Below are positions 34,158 to 40,830 of a DNA stretch of 40,830 nucleotides, piece by piece. The position numbers were made by a program, and so were the translations under genes. The DNA is taken from assembly GCA_020848545.1 (NCBI GenBank), contig JADLHZ010000046.1:1-40830 (forward strand), given 5' to 3'. Position 1 is the first letter of the stretch. The number at the start of each line of letters is the position of its first letter. The notes under the pieces were generated by a model. It was not told the origin of the DNA and ran no database searches. It was given only the letters and a program-made list of their open reading frames with translations. The DNA is from Deltaproteobacteria bacterium (GTDB taxonomy: Bacteria > Myxococcota > JADLHZ01).

Positions 34158-36446
34158 TCAGCGGATCGTCTGCGTGTACAGAACGGCGCCGCTCAGATCG
34201 TGCAGGCTGACGATCGCGCGCGGATCGGCGCCGGTGCCCTTGATCTCGACGCGCCCGTAGCCGTGCACCATCGATTGGAAAATGACCTCGGCCGGCCTCG
34301 GCGAGAGCGGCGCGCGCAAGCCGGCCGAGAGCGAGCTCGCTTGAAACTCGGGGAAGCCTTCCGGATGCGCGTGCGCGGCGTGCCAGTGTTGGTCCGCCGT
34401 GATGAAGAAGACGCCGCTCTTTCCCGCGAGCGCGTCGAAGATCTGCTTGCGCTCGAAGGTGTAGCCCGGCCAGTGATCGCTGCCGGTCGTGCCGTAGCGG
34501 AGCGGGATACTCGTCACGATGATCTTGAAGCGCGCGGTCGACGCTTGGAGCGCCGCCAGCAACCACTGCTTCTGCGCGGCGCCGAGCATGGTCTTCGCCG
34601 CGTTGTCGGTGACGCTGTTGGCCGGCCGCTGCGAGCGCGTGTCGAGGAGGAAGATCTCCAGCGTGCTGCCGTAGCGAAACGATCGGTAGATCGCCTTTGC
34701 CGGCGCGCTCGTGTGCGGCTTCACCGGCCACCACTCGTTCCACGCGGCGATGCCGTTCTGTACGCGGCTCGCGGACGTGGCGCCGTCCCAGTCGTTGGCG
34801 ATCTCGTGATCGTCCCAGGTGCCGTAGATCGGAAAGCGGCCGATGAAGCCGTCGAGCGCGGGGATCGAGCGGACGACGGCGTGCTTCGTCCGGTAATCAG
34901 CGAGCGTCGTCGCCACAGGATCGCTGTCGGCGTAGGGAAAGTCGCCGAGCGCGAGGGCGAAGTCCGGCGCCGCCGCCTTCATCGAGTCGAAGCCGACGAA
35001 GCGCGCCTCGGCGCCGTCGTGCACGTCGCCGAACCAAGTGAACGACAGATCGAGCGGGCCGCTCGCCGCCGCGGTCGTGAACGCACGGACCGGGGAGAGA
35101 TTGCGCTCGCTCGACCGGGCTTTGTCGCGCGCTTCGACTTGCAGGTAGTAGCGCGTGCCTGCTTGGAGGCCGGCGATCGACAAGTGCGCCGTGCGATCGC
35201 TCGCCGCCGCCGTGGTGATCAGATTGGAGGCCACAGGCGCTGTCATCTTCGGCGACAGCGACACGAGCGCGCGTACGTCCGCGGGCTCCGAGGTGCGCGC
35301 CCAGATCGCCGCGCTCGTTTGATCCATCTCCGAGACCATCGGCGCGTGCGTGAAGATCGGCGCCGCGCTGTGCAGGCGCGGATCGGCCTCCGGATAAGTC
35401 GCGAGCGCGGCCGGCGCGACGACGAGATCGTCGACGACGAGGCCCTGCGAGCCCCAGCAGTAGACGCCGAAGCGACCTTGCGTGAGCGCGGTGTCGCTCG
35501 CTTGCAGCACGAGCTCGTCGTCGATGAACACGGTGAGCCGCGCGCCAACGGCTGTGAGCCGCACGCGATACGTTTGCCCCGGAATGAAGGGCGCGACGTC
35601 GAAGTCGAGCACGCTCTTCGTGGCGCCGTCGATCTTCACGAGCCGGCGTATGCTCCCCTGCGCGAGCCATTCGAAGCGGTAGTAGTGCGCCGAATCCGTG
35701 TAACGCGCGATGAGGCCCATGCCGTCGTCGTCGGCGTTTTGCAGCGTGGCTTGCACGAACGCGTCCGGCGCCGTGGCCGTGCTCAGAAAGTACGTGCCCG
35801 GTTTGTCCAGGCTGCGCCGATCGGCCGCGCTGCCGCCGTAGAGGTTGCCGCTCTGGCGCAGCGCCCCGGCGGTGAGCGCCCACACGCTCGGCGCCTCGTT
35901 CGTGGCGCCGGGGTCGTCGACGACCGCGAAGCCGCTCACGTCGGCGAGGCTCGCGCCGGCGAAGCTAGAGGCGGCGATCGGCACGACGAGGCCGGTGACG
36001 TCGTGCTTCGTTTGGCCGGTGAGCGGCGCGCCGGCGCTGTCCGTCATCGGCTGCAGATCGATCGTCGCCGCCGGGACGGCCGCGAAGTCGGCGGTACGCA
36101 CTCGCAGCACACGCGGATCGGCGGCGTCGATGGCGAGGGCGACCAGCGGCACACCCGTCAGCGTGGCTGCTGGCGGCGCGATTGGATGCGAGAAGCGCAC
36201 GGCGAACGTGGTCGCGTCGACGGCCCGCGCGTCTTCGACGACGAAGGGGCCGGTTGGCGCGGTGGGTCCGGTCGGGCCCGTGTGAGGGCCAGGATCGCCG
36301 GTGGCGACGCCGGGTGGGTCGTCATCGGTTTGGGGGCCGGTCGCAGCGGGGGCGCCCGGGGGTTCAGCGGGGTTGGCGGGCGAGGGATCCCCCGCGCGCG
36401 GACAGGCGCTGATCCCCAAGAGCCACACGACGAGCACCACCCGCAT
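34158..36446 (-). CDS. Lipoprotein PhoD-type phosphatase / phosphodiesterase
   Basis: A 762-residue lipoprotein. Lipobox ISAC gives C15. A collagen-like GPHTGPTGPTAPTGP stretch is at about 50-65. A LamG/concanavalin-like region (about 150-370, ADDDGMGLIARYTDSAHYYRFEW, VYCWGSQGLVVDD) precedes a fibronectin-type domain (about 385-460, MDQTSAAIWARTSEPADV). The PhoD metallophosphatase follows: GDVHDG (about 472), LALGDFPYAD, GTWDDHEIAND (about 545), LLDTRSQR and ITADQHWHAAH (about 680), which supply the metal-binding Asp, His and Asn. It should split phosphate esters outside the cell. The ATG at 36446 is chosen because the signal begins there; the long upstream extension antisenses the thioesterase gene. 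Confidence 0.87.
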   Translation of the reverse strand: MRVVLVVWLLGISACPRAGDPSPANPAEPPGAPAATGPQTDDDPPGVATGDPGPHTGPTGPTAPTGPFVVEDARAVDATTFAVRFSHPIAPPAATLTGVPLVALAIDAADPRVLRVRTADFAAVPAATIDLQPMTDSAGAPLTGQTKHDVTGLVVPIAASSFAGASLADVSGFAVVDDPGATNEAPSVWALTAGALRQSGNLYGGSAADRRSLDKPGTYFLSTATAPDAFVQATLQNADDDGMGLIARYTDSAHYYRFEWLAQGSIRRLVKIDGATKSVLDFDVAPFIPGQTYRVRLTAVGARLTVFIDDELVLQASDTALTQGRFGVYCWGSQGLVVDDLVVAPAALATYPEADPRLHSAAPIFTHAPMVSEMDQTSAAIWARTSEPADVRALVSLSPKMTAPVASNLITTAAASDRTAHLSIAGLQAGTRYYLQVEARDKARSSERNLSPVRAFTTAAASGPLDLSFTWFGDVHDGAEARFVGFDSMKAAAPDFALALGDFPYADSDPVATTLADYRTKHAVVRSIPALDGFIGRFPIYGTWDDHEIANDWDGATSASRVQNGIAAWNEWWPVKPHTSAPAKAIYRSFRYGSTLEIFLLDTRSQRPANSVTDNAAKTMLGAAQKQWLLAALQASTARFKIIVTSIPLRYGTTGSDHWPGYTFERKQIFDALAGKSGVFFITADQHWHAAHAHPEGFPEFQASSLSAGLRAPLSPRPAEVIFQSMVHGYGRVEIKGTGADPRAIVSLHDLSGAVLYTQTIR

Positions 36447-36530
36447 GGCCGCGTTATCGGCACCGGCGCCAGCTTGACCACTTCGGCGCGTGGCAACCCG
36501 GCTCGAAGTGTGACATTTGCCCGTTCCGAC

Positions 36531-36544
36531 GGAGACTTGCGGTG
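36531..36544 (+). promoter_or_regulatory. Shine-Dalgarno and GTG start of the thioesterase
   Basis: GGAG at 36531-36534 lies 7 bases before the GTG at 36542. No ATG start upstream fits, so this fixes an uncommon start codon. The 95-base space to the divergent phosphatase start (36446) must hold both promoters; no clear boxes were found. Confidence 0.6.
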
Positions 36545-37363
36545 CACGAAGAGACTCAACCTCGCTATCCATTGCTGCTGCCGCGCCACGCGTTCTCGCA
36601 GCGCGAGGTCTGCCGCGCCGGCGACTTGTGGCGGGCATGCCAGGACATCGCCGTCGACGCGTCAACGCGCGGCGGCTGGCCCCCGTCTCGGTACAAGGCC
36701 GAGAAAAACGCGTACCTCATGCGCTCGATGGTCTGCGTGCATCGCGCCGAGACGACGCACGGCGATCAGCTCTCGACGCAGACCTGGATCTCGAAGACGA
36801 AGCGCGAGCTCGTGTCGATGCGCGAGGTGCGGATCGCCGTCGACGACGGCAAGGGCGGCCACACGCCGATCTGCGCCGCGACCCAAGAGTGGGTGCACGT
36901 GTCGGCCGATCTGAAATTGCTGCGCATGCCGCGCTCGCTGCTCGACGCGTTCCACGTGCTGGCGGGATCGCGCACGATCACCTTTCCAGACTACTCACCG
37001 GTGACTTCGGAGCGCGACCACGTATTCCGCTTCGACTGCTGGCAAACGTGGACCGATCCGCTGGGCCACGTGAACCACCCGGTCTACGTCGACTGGTGCG
37101 ACGAAGCCTTTGGCCGCGCGATCGTCGAGCGGGGGTGGGATCCGGCGCGCGCCGTGCCGATCGCGGAGAGCGTGCTGTATCGAAAGCCGGTCGGGCCGGG
37201 CATGGCGGTCGTCGTCACCAGCCGCGTGCTCGGCACCCACGGCGGCGGCGTCGTCATGAGCCACGCGATCGCGGACGAGGCCGGGGAGATCTTCGCCGAG
37301 GCAATGACGGCGAGGCGGGTGATCGAGGTCTCCGGAGATGCGCTGGCGGCGGGGCTGAGCTAG
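36542..37363 (+). CDS. Acyl-ACP thioesterase, FatA/FatB-like double hot-dog
   Basis: A 273-residue thioesterase made of two hot-dog domains. The first (about 10-130) has FSQREVCRAGDLWRACQDIAV and KRELVSMREVRIAV. The second (about 160-265) carries TDPLGHVNHPVYVDWCDEAF, matching the catalytic Asn/His region of plant and bacterial FatA/FatB enzymes (N-x-H and nearby Cys). It would release fatty acids from ACP, setting chain length. A GTG start with GGAG is used. The stop overlaps that of the PilZ gene as CTAG (37360-37363). It may serve envelope lipid synthesis; a link to the ketosynthase operon 10 kb away is only speculative. Confidence 0.85.
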   Translation: MHEETQPRYPLLLPRHAFSQREVCRAGDLWRACQDIAVDASTRGGWPPSRYKAEKNAYLMRSMVCVHRAETTHGDQLSTQTWISKTKRELVSMREVRIAVDDGKGGHTPICAATQEWVHVSADLKLLRMPRSLLDAFHVLAGSRTITFPDYSPVTSERDHVFRFDCWQTWTDPLGHVNHPVYVDWCDEAFGRAIVERGWDPARAVPIAESVLYRKPVGPGMAVVVTSRVLGTHGGGVVMSHAIADEAGEIFAEAMTARRVIEVSGDALAAGLS

Positions 37364-38043
37364 GGCGTCTTCGTCCGCATCTGCACGAACGCTTCGATCT
37401 GCGCCACGTGATCATCCTGCTGATCGAGGAACTTCATCCCGACGTGCCGGTGCTCGCCCTTTTGCTCGATGCGCATCACCCGCGTGTTCATGATCACCTG
37501 CGTCTGCTGCCCGTGCAGGTAGAACTCCGCGGTCACATCGTCGCCGGCGCGCAGCTCGCTGCCGGTCTCGACCAACATGCCGCTGACGCTGATGTCGATG
37601 ATCGTCCCGAGCAGGATCGGCCCCGGCGTGGCGTCTTTGCTCTTCACCCGCAGCCGCGTGAGGATGCGCACGGCTTCGCGCACGGACACGCCGAGCAGCT
37701 TCGCCGAGCGCTCGATCAACGAGCGCCCGTCGTAAGCGCCGACGATCACCTCGTCAGCGCCCGCGAGCTTCATGTCGTCGAGCAGCTGTCGCTCTTGCGA
37801 CTTCATCACCATCATCACGAGCGGCGGCTTCGCCAGCGACTTCAGCGTGCGGCACACGCTCTTGCCGGAGACGCCGTCCAAAGTCTCCGGCAGGATCACG
37901 AGATCGACCGCGCGCTTTCGGCACAGCGTCACGAGCTCGGCGCCGTCCTTCACCTCGAGCAAGTTGACCGTGTCGCGCGCAAACGGCGACGGCGCGGCCC
38001 GGATCAGCTCGTAGAGTGGCGCGGCGGCCACGGTCGTTCTCAC
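37360..38043 (-). CDS. Pseudo-receiver plus PilZ-domain protein
   Basis: A 227-residue protein. The first half is a receiver-like fold (VDLVILPETLDGVSGKSVCRTLKSLAKPP, then LAGADEVIVGAYDG) in which the phospho-acceptor Asp is a Pro (LVILPE) and the conserved Lys is absent, so it should not be phosphorylated. The second half is a PilZ domain (GTIIDISVSGMLVETGSELRAGDDVTAEFYL, VGMKFLDQQ). The DxSxxG part is intact, but the RxxxR motif for c-di-GMP reads RLRVK, so nucleotide binding is doubtful. GTG 38043 is preferred because the receiver fold starts there; ATG 38082 adds an unlikely 13 residues. Similar proteins act in motility and polarity in myxobacteria. Confidence 0.78.
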   Translation of the reverse strand: MRTTVAAAPLYELIRAAPSPFARDTVNLLEVKDGAELVTLCRKRAVDLVILPETLDGVSGKSVCRTLKSLAKPPLVMMVMKSQERQLLDDMKLAGADEVIVGAYDGRSLIERSAKLLGVSVREAVRILTRLRVKSKDATPGPILLGTIIDISVSGMLVETGSELRAGDDVTAEFYLHGQQTQVIMNTRVMRIEQKGEHRHVGMKFLDQQDDHVAQIEAFVQMRTKTP

Positions 38044-38135
38044 GAGGGGGAGTAGAGCACAGCTCCGCGCACATTTCCTCATTCCTGCCGCGCCGGCCGG
38101 CGGGGCCGACGCAACGCTGACGTCGCCTGCGCCAT

Positions 38136-38170
38136 TTGACGTTGACCGCGCATCGGCGGCTCGTTATTCG
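38136..38170 (+). promoter_or_regulatory. Possible promoter before the transglutaminase gene
   Basis: TTGACG at 38136-38141 abuts TTGACC at 38142-38147, a tandem of -35-like boxes. Seventeen bases after the second, TATTCG at 38165-38170 is a weak -10 match. The start would lie near the ATG at 38179, and no Shine-Dalgarno is seen, so a short or leaderless mRNA is possible. Low certainty. Confidence 0.3.
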
Positions 38171-38178
38171 CCGCCTGA

Positions 38179-40482
38179 ATGCTCGTCGCGCTCTCGGTCC
38201 TCGCCACCGTCACCGCCGCGCCCGAAGCGGCGGTGCGCTGGGCCGCGCCGGTGCCGAGCTGGGTGACGCCGCGCCAGCTCGAAGCCGTGCTCGTGCCGAT
38301 CGAGATGACGAAGACCCAGAGCGTGCTCGTCGAGATCGATGACGAGCAAGCGGCGATGAAGCGAGAGACCGAGCGCTATCGCCACCACGCCGAGCAAGCG
38401 CTGCAGCCGCTCGGCCTCGAGCAAGTGAGCGAGCTGCACATCGACTTCGACCCGAGCTACGAGCGCTTGCTCCTGCACCGCGCGCGGGTCGTGCGCGGCG
38501 GCAAGACGGTGTTCGCGGCTGGGCCGAAAGACGTGCGCTTCGCGAGCAAGGACAGCTCGTTTGGGAGCCGCCTGTTCACGAACGAAGTCAGCGCGACGAT
38601 CATCTTGAAGGACGTGCGCGTCGGCGACACGGTGGAGACGGCGTACACCATCGCCGGCAGCAACCCGGTGTTCGGCGGCAAGCTCTCGGCGGTGTTCGGG
38701 CTCGACGTGACGCAACCCACGCTCTTTCACCGCGTGCGCATCGTGGCGCCGCCGAACGCCGTGCAGGTCGCCACGCACAACGCAGCGGCGCCCGAGACGC
38801 AGAAAAACGCGCACGAAGAAGCGTGGACGTTCACCGAGACGCGTGACGTCGCCCACGCCGCGCGCCCGAGCACCCGCGAAGACGCCACGCCGTTTTGGTA
38901 CGATGACTGGCCGCACGTCGAAGTGAGCGCCTACGCCACGTGGGCCGACGTCGTGCGCTGGGGCGTCCCGCTCTATCGATCGCAAGCGCTCGGTCGCCTC
39001 GACGCCCTCGCCGAGTGGAAGCGGCTCCAGACGCAGGAAGAGAAGCTGCTCGCCGCGCTGCGCTTCGTGCAAAACGAGGTGCGCTACTTGGGCTTCGAGC
39101 TCGGGCCGCACTCGCACCAGCCGCACGCGCCGGCGACGGTGCTGAAGGAGCGCCTCGGCGACTGCAAGGACAAGACCTACCTCTTGATGCTGATCCTGAA
39201 GGAGCTCGGCATCGACGCGGCGCCCGCGCTCGTCAGCACCTACTTGCGCCGTGGCCTCGACAGTGTGCTGCCGACGCCCCTCGCCTTCAACCACGTGATC
39301 GTGCGTGCGACCTTGCCGAGCGGCGCGGAGCACTATGTGGATCCGACCTGGACCCACCAACGTGGCTCGCTCGACGCGATGACCAGCGTGGACTACGAGC
39401 GCGCGCTGATCCTGAAGGCCGGCGAGACGGCGCTACGCGAGATCCCGCGCCACACGCTCGACGTGCCGCTCTTCGAGATCAGCGAGCGCTTCGTCGTCCC
39501 GAGCTTCGCGAGCGCCGTCAAAGACAGCGGCGCCGTGCCCGACGACGCCAAGGCCGAGCTCTTCCGCCACACGATCTTCCGCGGCGAGCGGGCCGACGCC
39601 ATCCGCGGCTACTTCGCCACCGAGCAGCGGGAAGACGTCACGCGCCAATTCGAAGAGAACACCGCCAAGGAGTTCGAAGGCGCCACGCTCGCCGAGCCGT
39701 ACACGCTGAAGGACGACGCCGACGCGAACGTGATTCAGACGTGGACGCGCTACACGCTGCCGGCGTTCTGGGTCGACAACGTGCGCGACCTGCCGGCGCA
39801 CGCGCTCGCCGACGATTGGCCCAGTAAACTGCGCACTGTGAAGCGTAAGACGCCGTTCGCCATCGCGTCGCCGGTGAACGTGTCGCACCACATCGACGTC
39901 GCCCTCCCTGGGCCGTGGGAGCTCCCGGACTTCGGGGCGCGCGTCGACAACGCGTTCTTCTCGTTTCAGCGCAGCTCGAAGGTGGACGGCGCGCACGTCT
40001 CGATGAGCTACAGCTTGCGCACGAAGACCGATCACGCCGCGCCGAGCGACGCGGAAGCGTACAACCGCGCCGTCGGTGCGCTCGAGGGACTCTATAGCGT
40101 AGAGCTCTATCACGCGGGCGAGCCGACGACGTCGCGCGGAGCCACGCCCGAGGACTTCGGCACCTTCTTCAGCGTGCTCGCGGTCGCCGTCGTCGGCTTC
40201 TTCGGCGTGGGCTTCGCGCGCAGGCGGCTCAAGCGCTTCTTCGTCGTGCGGAAATATGCGCACCGCGCCGGCGAGTCGGCGGAGACGGCGTTGCCGGCGT
40301 CGGCGGCGCTCGACGTCGACGGGCTCATCGCGTCGCGCACGTGCGCGTGCGGCAAGCGGCTACAGAACAACGGCACGCTGCGCAAAGAGGCGGTGCGCCT
40401 CGGCAATCTGAAACTGCGATCGTTCGAAATACGCTGCGCGTTTTGCCAAAAGTTGTCCGTCGTCTACGTGCGCGATACGTAG
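38179..40482 (+). CDS. DUF3857-transglutaminase protein with a membrane span and zinc ribbon
   Basis: A 767-residue protein. A short signal (MLVALSVLATVTA) leads to a DUF3857 region (about 30-230) and a transglutaminase-like core with the triad C329 (RLGDCKDKTYLL), H372 (AFNHVIV) and D388 (HYVDPTW). A beta-rich part follows to about 645, then a membrane span (FFSVLAVAVVGFFGVGF, about 661-680) and a basic stop (ARRRLKRFF). The last 50 residues hold CACG and CAFC, a CxC...CxxC zinc ribbon predicted to lie in the cytoplasm. The enzyme would crosslink or cleave peptides in the periplasm. The zinc-ribbon fusion is unusual. No Shine-Dalgarno is clear, and the substrate is unknown. Confidence 0.87.
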   Translation: MLVALSVLATVTAAPEAAVRWAAPVPSWVTPRQLEAVLVPIEMTKTQSVLVEIDDEQAAMKRETERYRHHAEQALQPLGLEQVSELHIDFDPSYERLLLHRARVVRGGKTVFAAGPKDVRFASKDSSFGSRLFTNEVSATIILKDVRVGDTVETAYTIAGSNPVFGGKLSAVFGLDVTQPTLFHRVRIVAPPNAVQVATHNAAAPETQKNAHEEAWTFTETRDVAHAARPSTREDATPFWYDDWPHVEVSAYATWADVVRWGVPLYRSQALGRLDALAEWKRLQTQEEKLLAALRFVQNEVRYLGFELGPHSHQPHAPATVLKERLGDCKDKTYLLMLILKELGIDAAPALVSTYLRRGLDSVLPTPLAFNHVIVRATLPSGAEHYVDPTWTHQRGSLDAMTSVDYERALILKAGETALREIPRHTLDVPLFEISERFVVPSFASAVKDSGAVPDDAKAELFRHTIFRGERADAIRGYFATEQREDVTRQFEENTAKEFEGATLAEPYTLKDDADANVIQTWTRYTLPAFWVDNVRDLPAHALADDWPSKLRTVKRKTPFAIASPVNVSHHIDVALPGPWELPDFGARVDNAFFSFQRSSKVDGAHVSMSYSLRTKTDHAAPSDAEAYNRAVGALEGLYSVELYHAGEPTTSRGATPEDFGTFFSVLAVAVVGFFGVGFARRRLKRFFVVRKYAHRAGESAETALPASAALDVDGLIASRTCACGKRLQNNGTLRKEAVRLGNLKLRSFEIRCAFCQKLSVVYVRDT

Positions 40483-40488
40483 CGACGC

Positions 40489-40794
40489 ATGGCTCAGGAC
40501 TCGGGCTACCGGCAGGCGATGGCGTTACTCCTTGTGATCGTGCTCGCGCTGACGGGGTGGCTGATCGTGCGGCACATCGGATCTGAAGGAGAGCCGGCGA
40601 CGCCCGAAGCTGTGCCTGCGGCGGCGCCAGAGCCTACGCCCGAACCGGCGTCAGTCGCGGCGGCCGAGCCGGCGTCCGTTCCCGTGCCCGAGCACGAGCA
40701 CGACTCTCGATACGTCACATCTCTCGCGGCGCCTCGATCCCCAACGTGCACGACGGCGCGAAGGTGCCCACCCGCCCCGCTCGGCGCCGCTTGA
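40489..40794 (+). CDS. Membrane-anchored Pro/Ala-rich protein, unknown function (tail uncertain)
   Basis: A 101-residue reading. The N-terminus has one membrane span (MALLLVIVLALTGWLIVRH, about 10-28), then a Pro/Ala/Glu-rich linker (EGEPATPEAVPAAAPEPTP) and a His/Glu patch (PVPEHEHD). The final about 25 residues (from ATCTT-like Thr/Cys/Pro-rich text) have odd composition and could be a wrong frame: the +1 frame from about 40713 continues open to the window end, so a frameshift or sequencing slip is possible. It follows the transglutaminase by 6 bases and is likely in its operon. No family recognised. Confidence 0.5.
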   Translation: MAQDSGYRQAMALLLVIVLALTGWLIVRHIGSEGEPATPEAVPAAAPEPTPEPASVAAAEPASVPVPEHEHDSRYVTSLAAPRSPTCTTARRCPPAPLGAA

Positions 40795-40830
40795 ACGCGC
40801 CGGCTCGACTTCAGCTGTTGCGACGGCGGG

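Noticed and set aside
34155-36914. A 919-codon plus frame opposite the phosphatase
   Set aside because: Arg/Ala/Val-rich shadow; the minus-strand PhoD motifs are unmistakable.

Overview
The window is dense, high-GC bacterial chromosome with about 28 protein genes. Gaps are short: the largest is about 150 bases (30070-30223), and no stretch over 300 bases lacks a gene. I saw no rRNA, tRNA or CRISPR array. The gene content (many lipoproteins, an FHA-GAF-AAA regulator, a pseudo-receiver/PilZ protein, exported START-domain proteins, FIST and HEAT-like proteins) suggests an uncultured Myxococcota or other former deltaproteobacterium. That assignment is inference from gene style, not from a marker-gene comparison.

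Layout. 1-560: the end of an IS200-like (RAYT) transposase, followed by a hairpin. 564-5522: dnaE on the minus strand, then a DUF2267 protein, an HU-family protein and a small Cys-rich lipoprotein on plus. 5532-7121: a minus-strand operon of a metallo-beta-lactamase-fold hydrolase, a DUF971 protein and a VOC protein. 7252-9742: a PKD-like lipoprotein, an exported START-domain protein and a tiny zinc-ribbon protein on plus. 9749-10417: a Gre-like factor head to head with a 56-residue protein. 10443-13854: a minus operon of a HEAT-like protein, a FIST sensor and a CruF-like carotenoid membrane protein. 13907-17805: a second START protein, coaX, the FHA-GAF-AAA-Fis regulator and trmB. 17838-24053: a TetR-controlled RND efflux operon (TetR, lipoprotein adaptor, inner-membrane pump, TolC-like channel) with a clear operator. 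24075-27720: a minus operon converging on it (lipoprotein, LPLAT acyltransferase, ketosynthase, half-size ketosynthase-like partner). 27814-36446: four large lipoproteins on minus (alpha/beta hydrolase, EF-hand-like/carboxypeptidase-regulatory-like, DUF1566, PhoD-type phosphatase). 36542-40830: an acyl-ACP thioesterase, a pseudo-receiver/PilZ protein, a DUF3857-transglutaminase with a zinc-ribbon tail, and the start of a membrane-anchored protein.

How it fits together. dnaE, HU, coaX and trmB are housekeeping genes. The rest leans to the cell envelope: lipoproteins, efflux, exported lipid-binding START folds, acyl transfer and carotenoid chemistry. The stretch most worth study is 17838-27720, where an efflux operon with a well-formed operator converges on an orphan ketosynthase/acyltransferase operon. 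It could make and place, or pump, an unusual acyl or polyene product. The FHA-GAF-AAA protein, which has lost the sigma-54 contact loop, is the most unusual single regulator.
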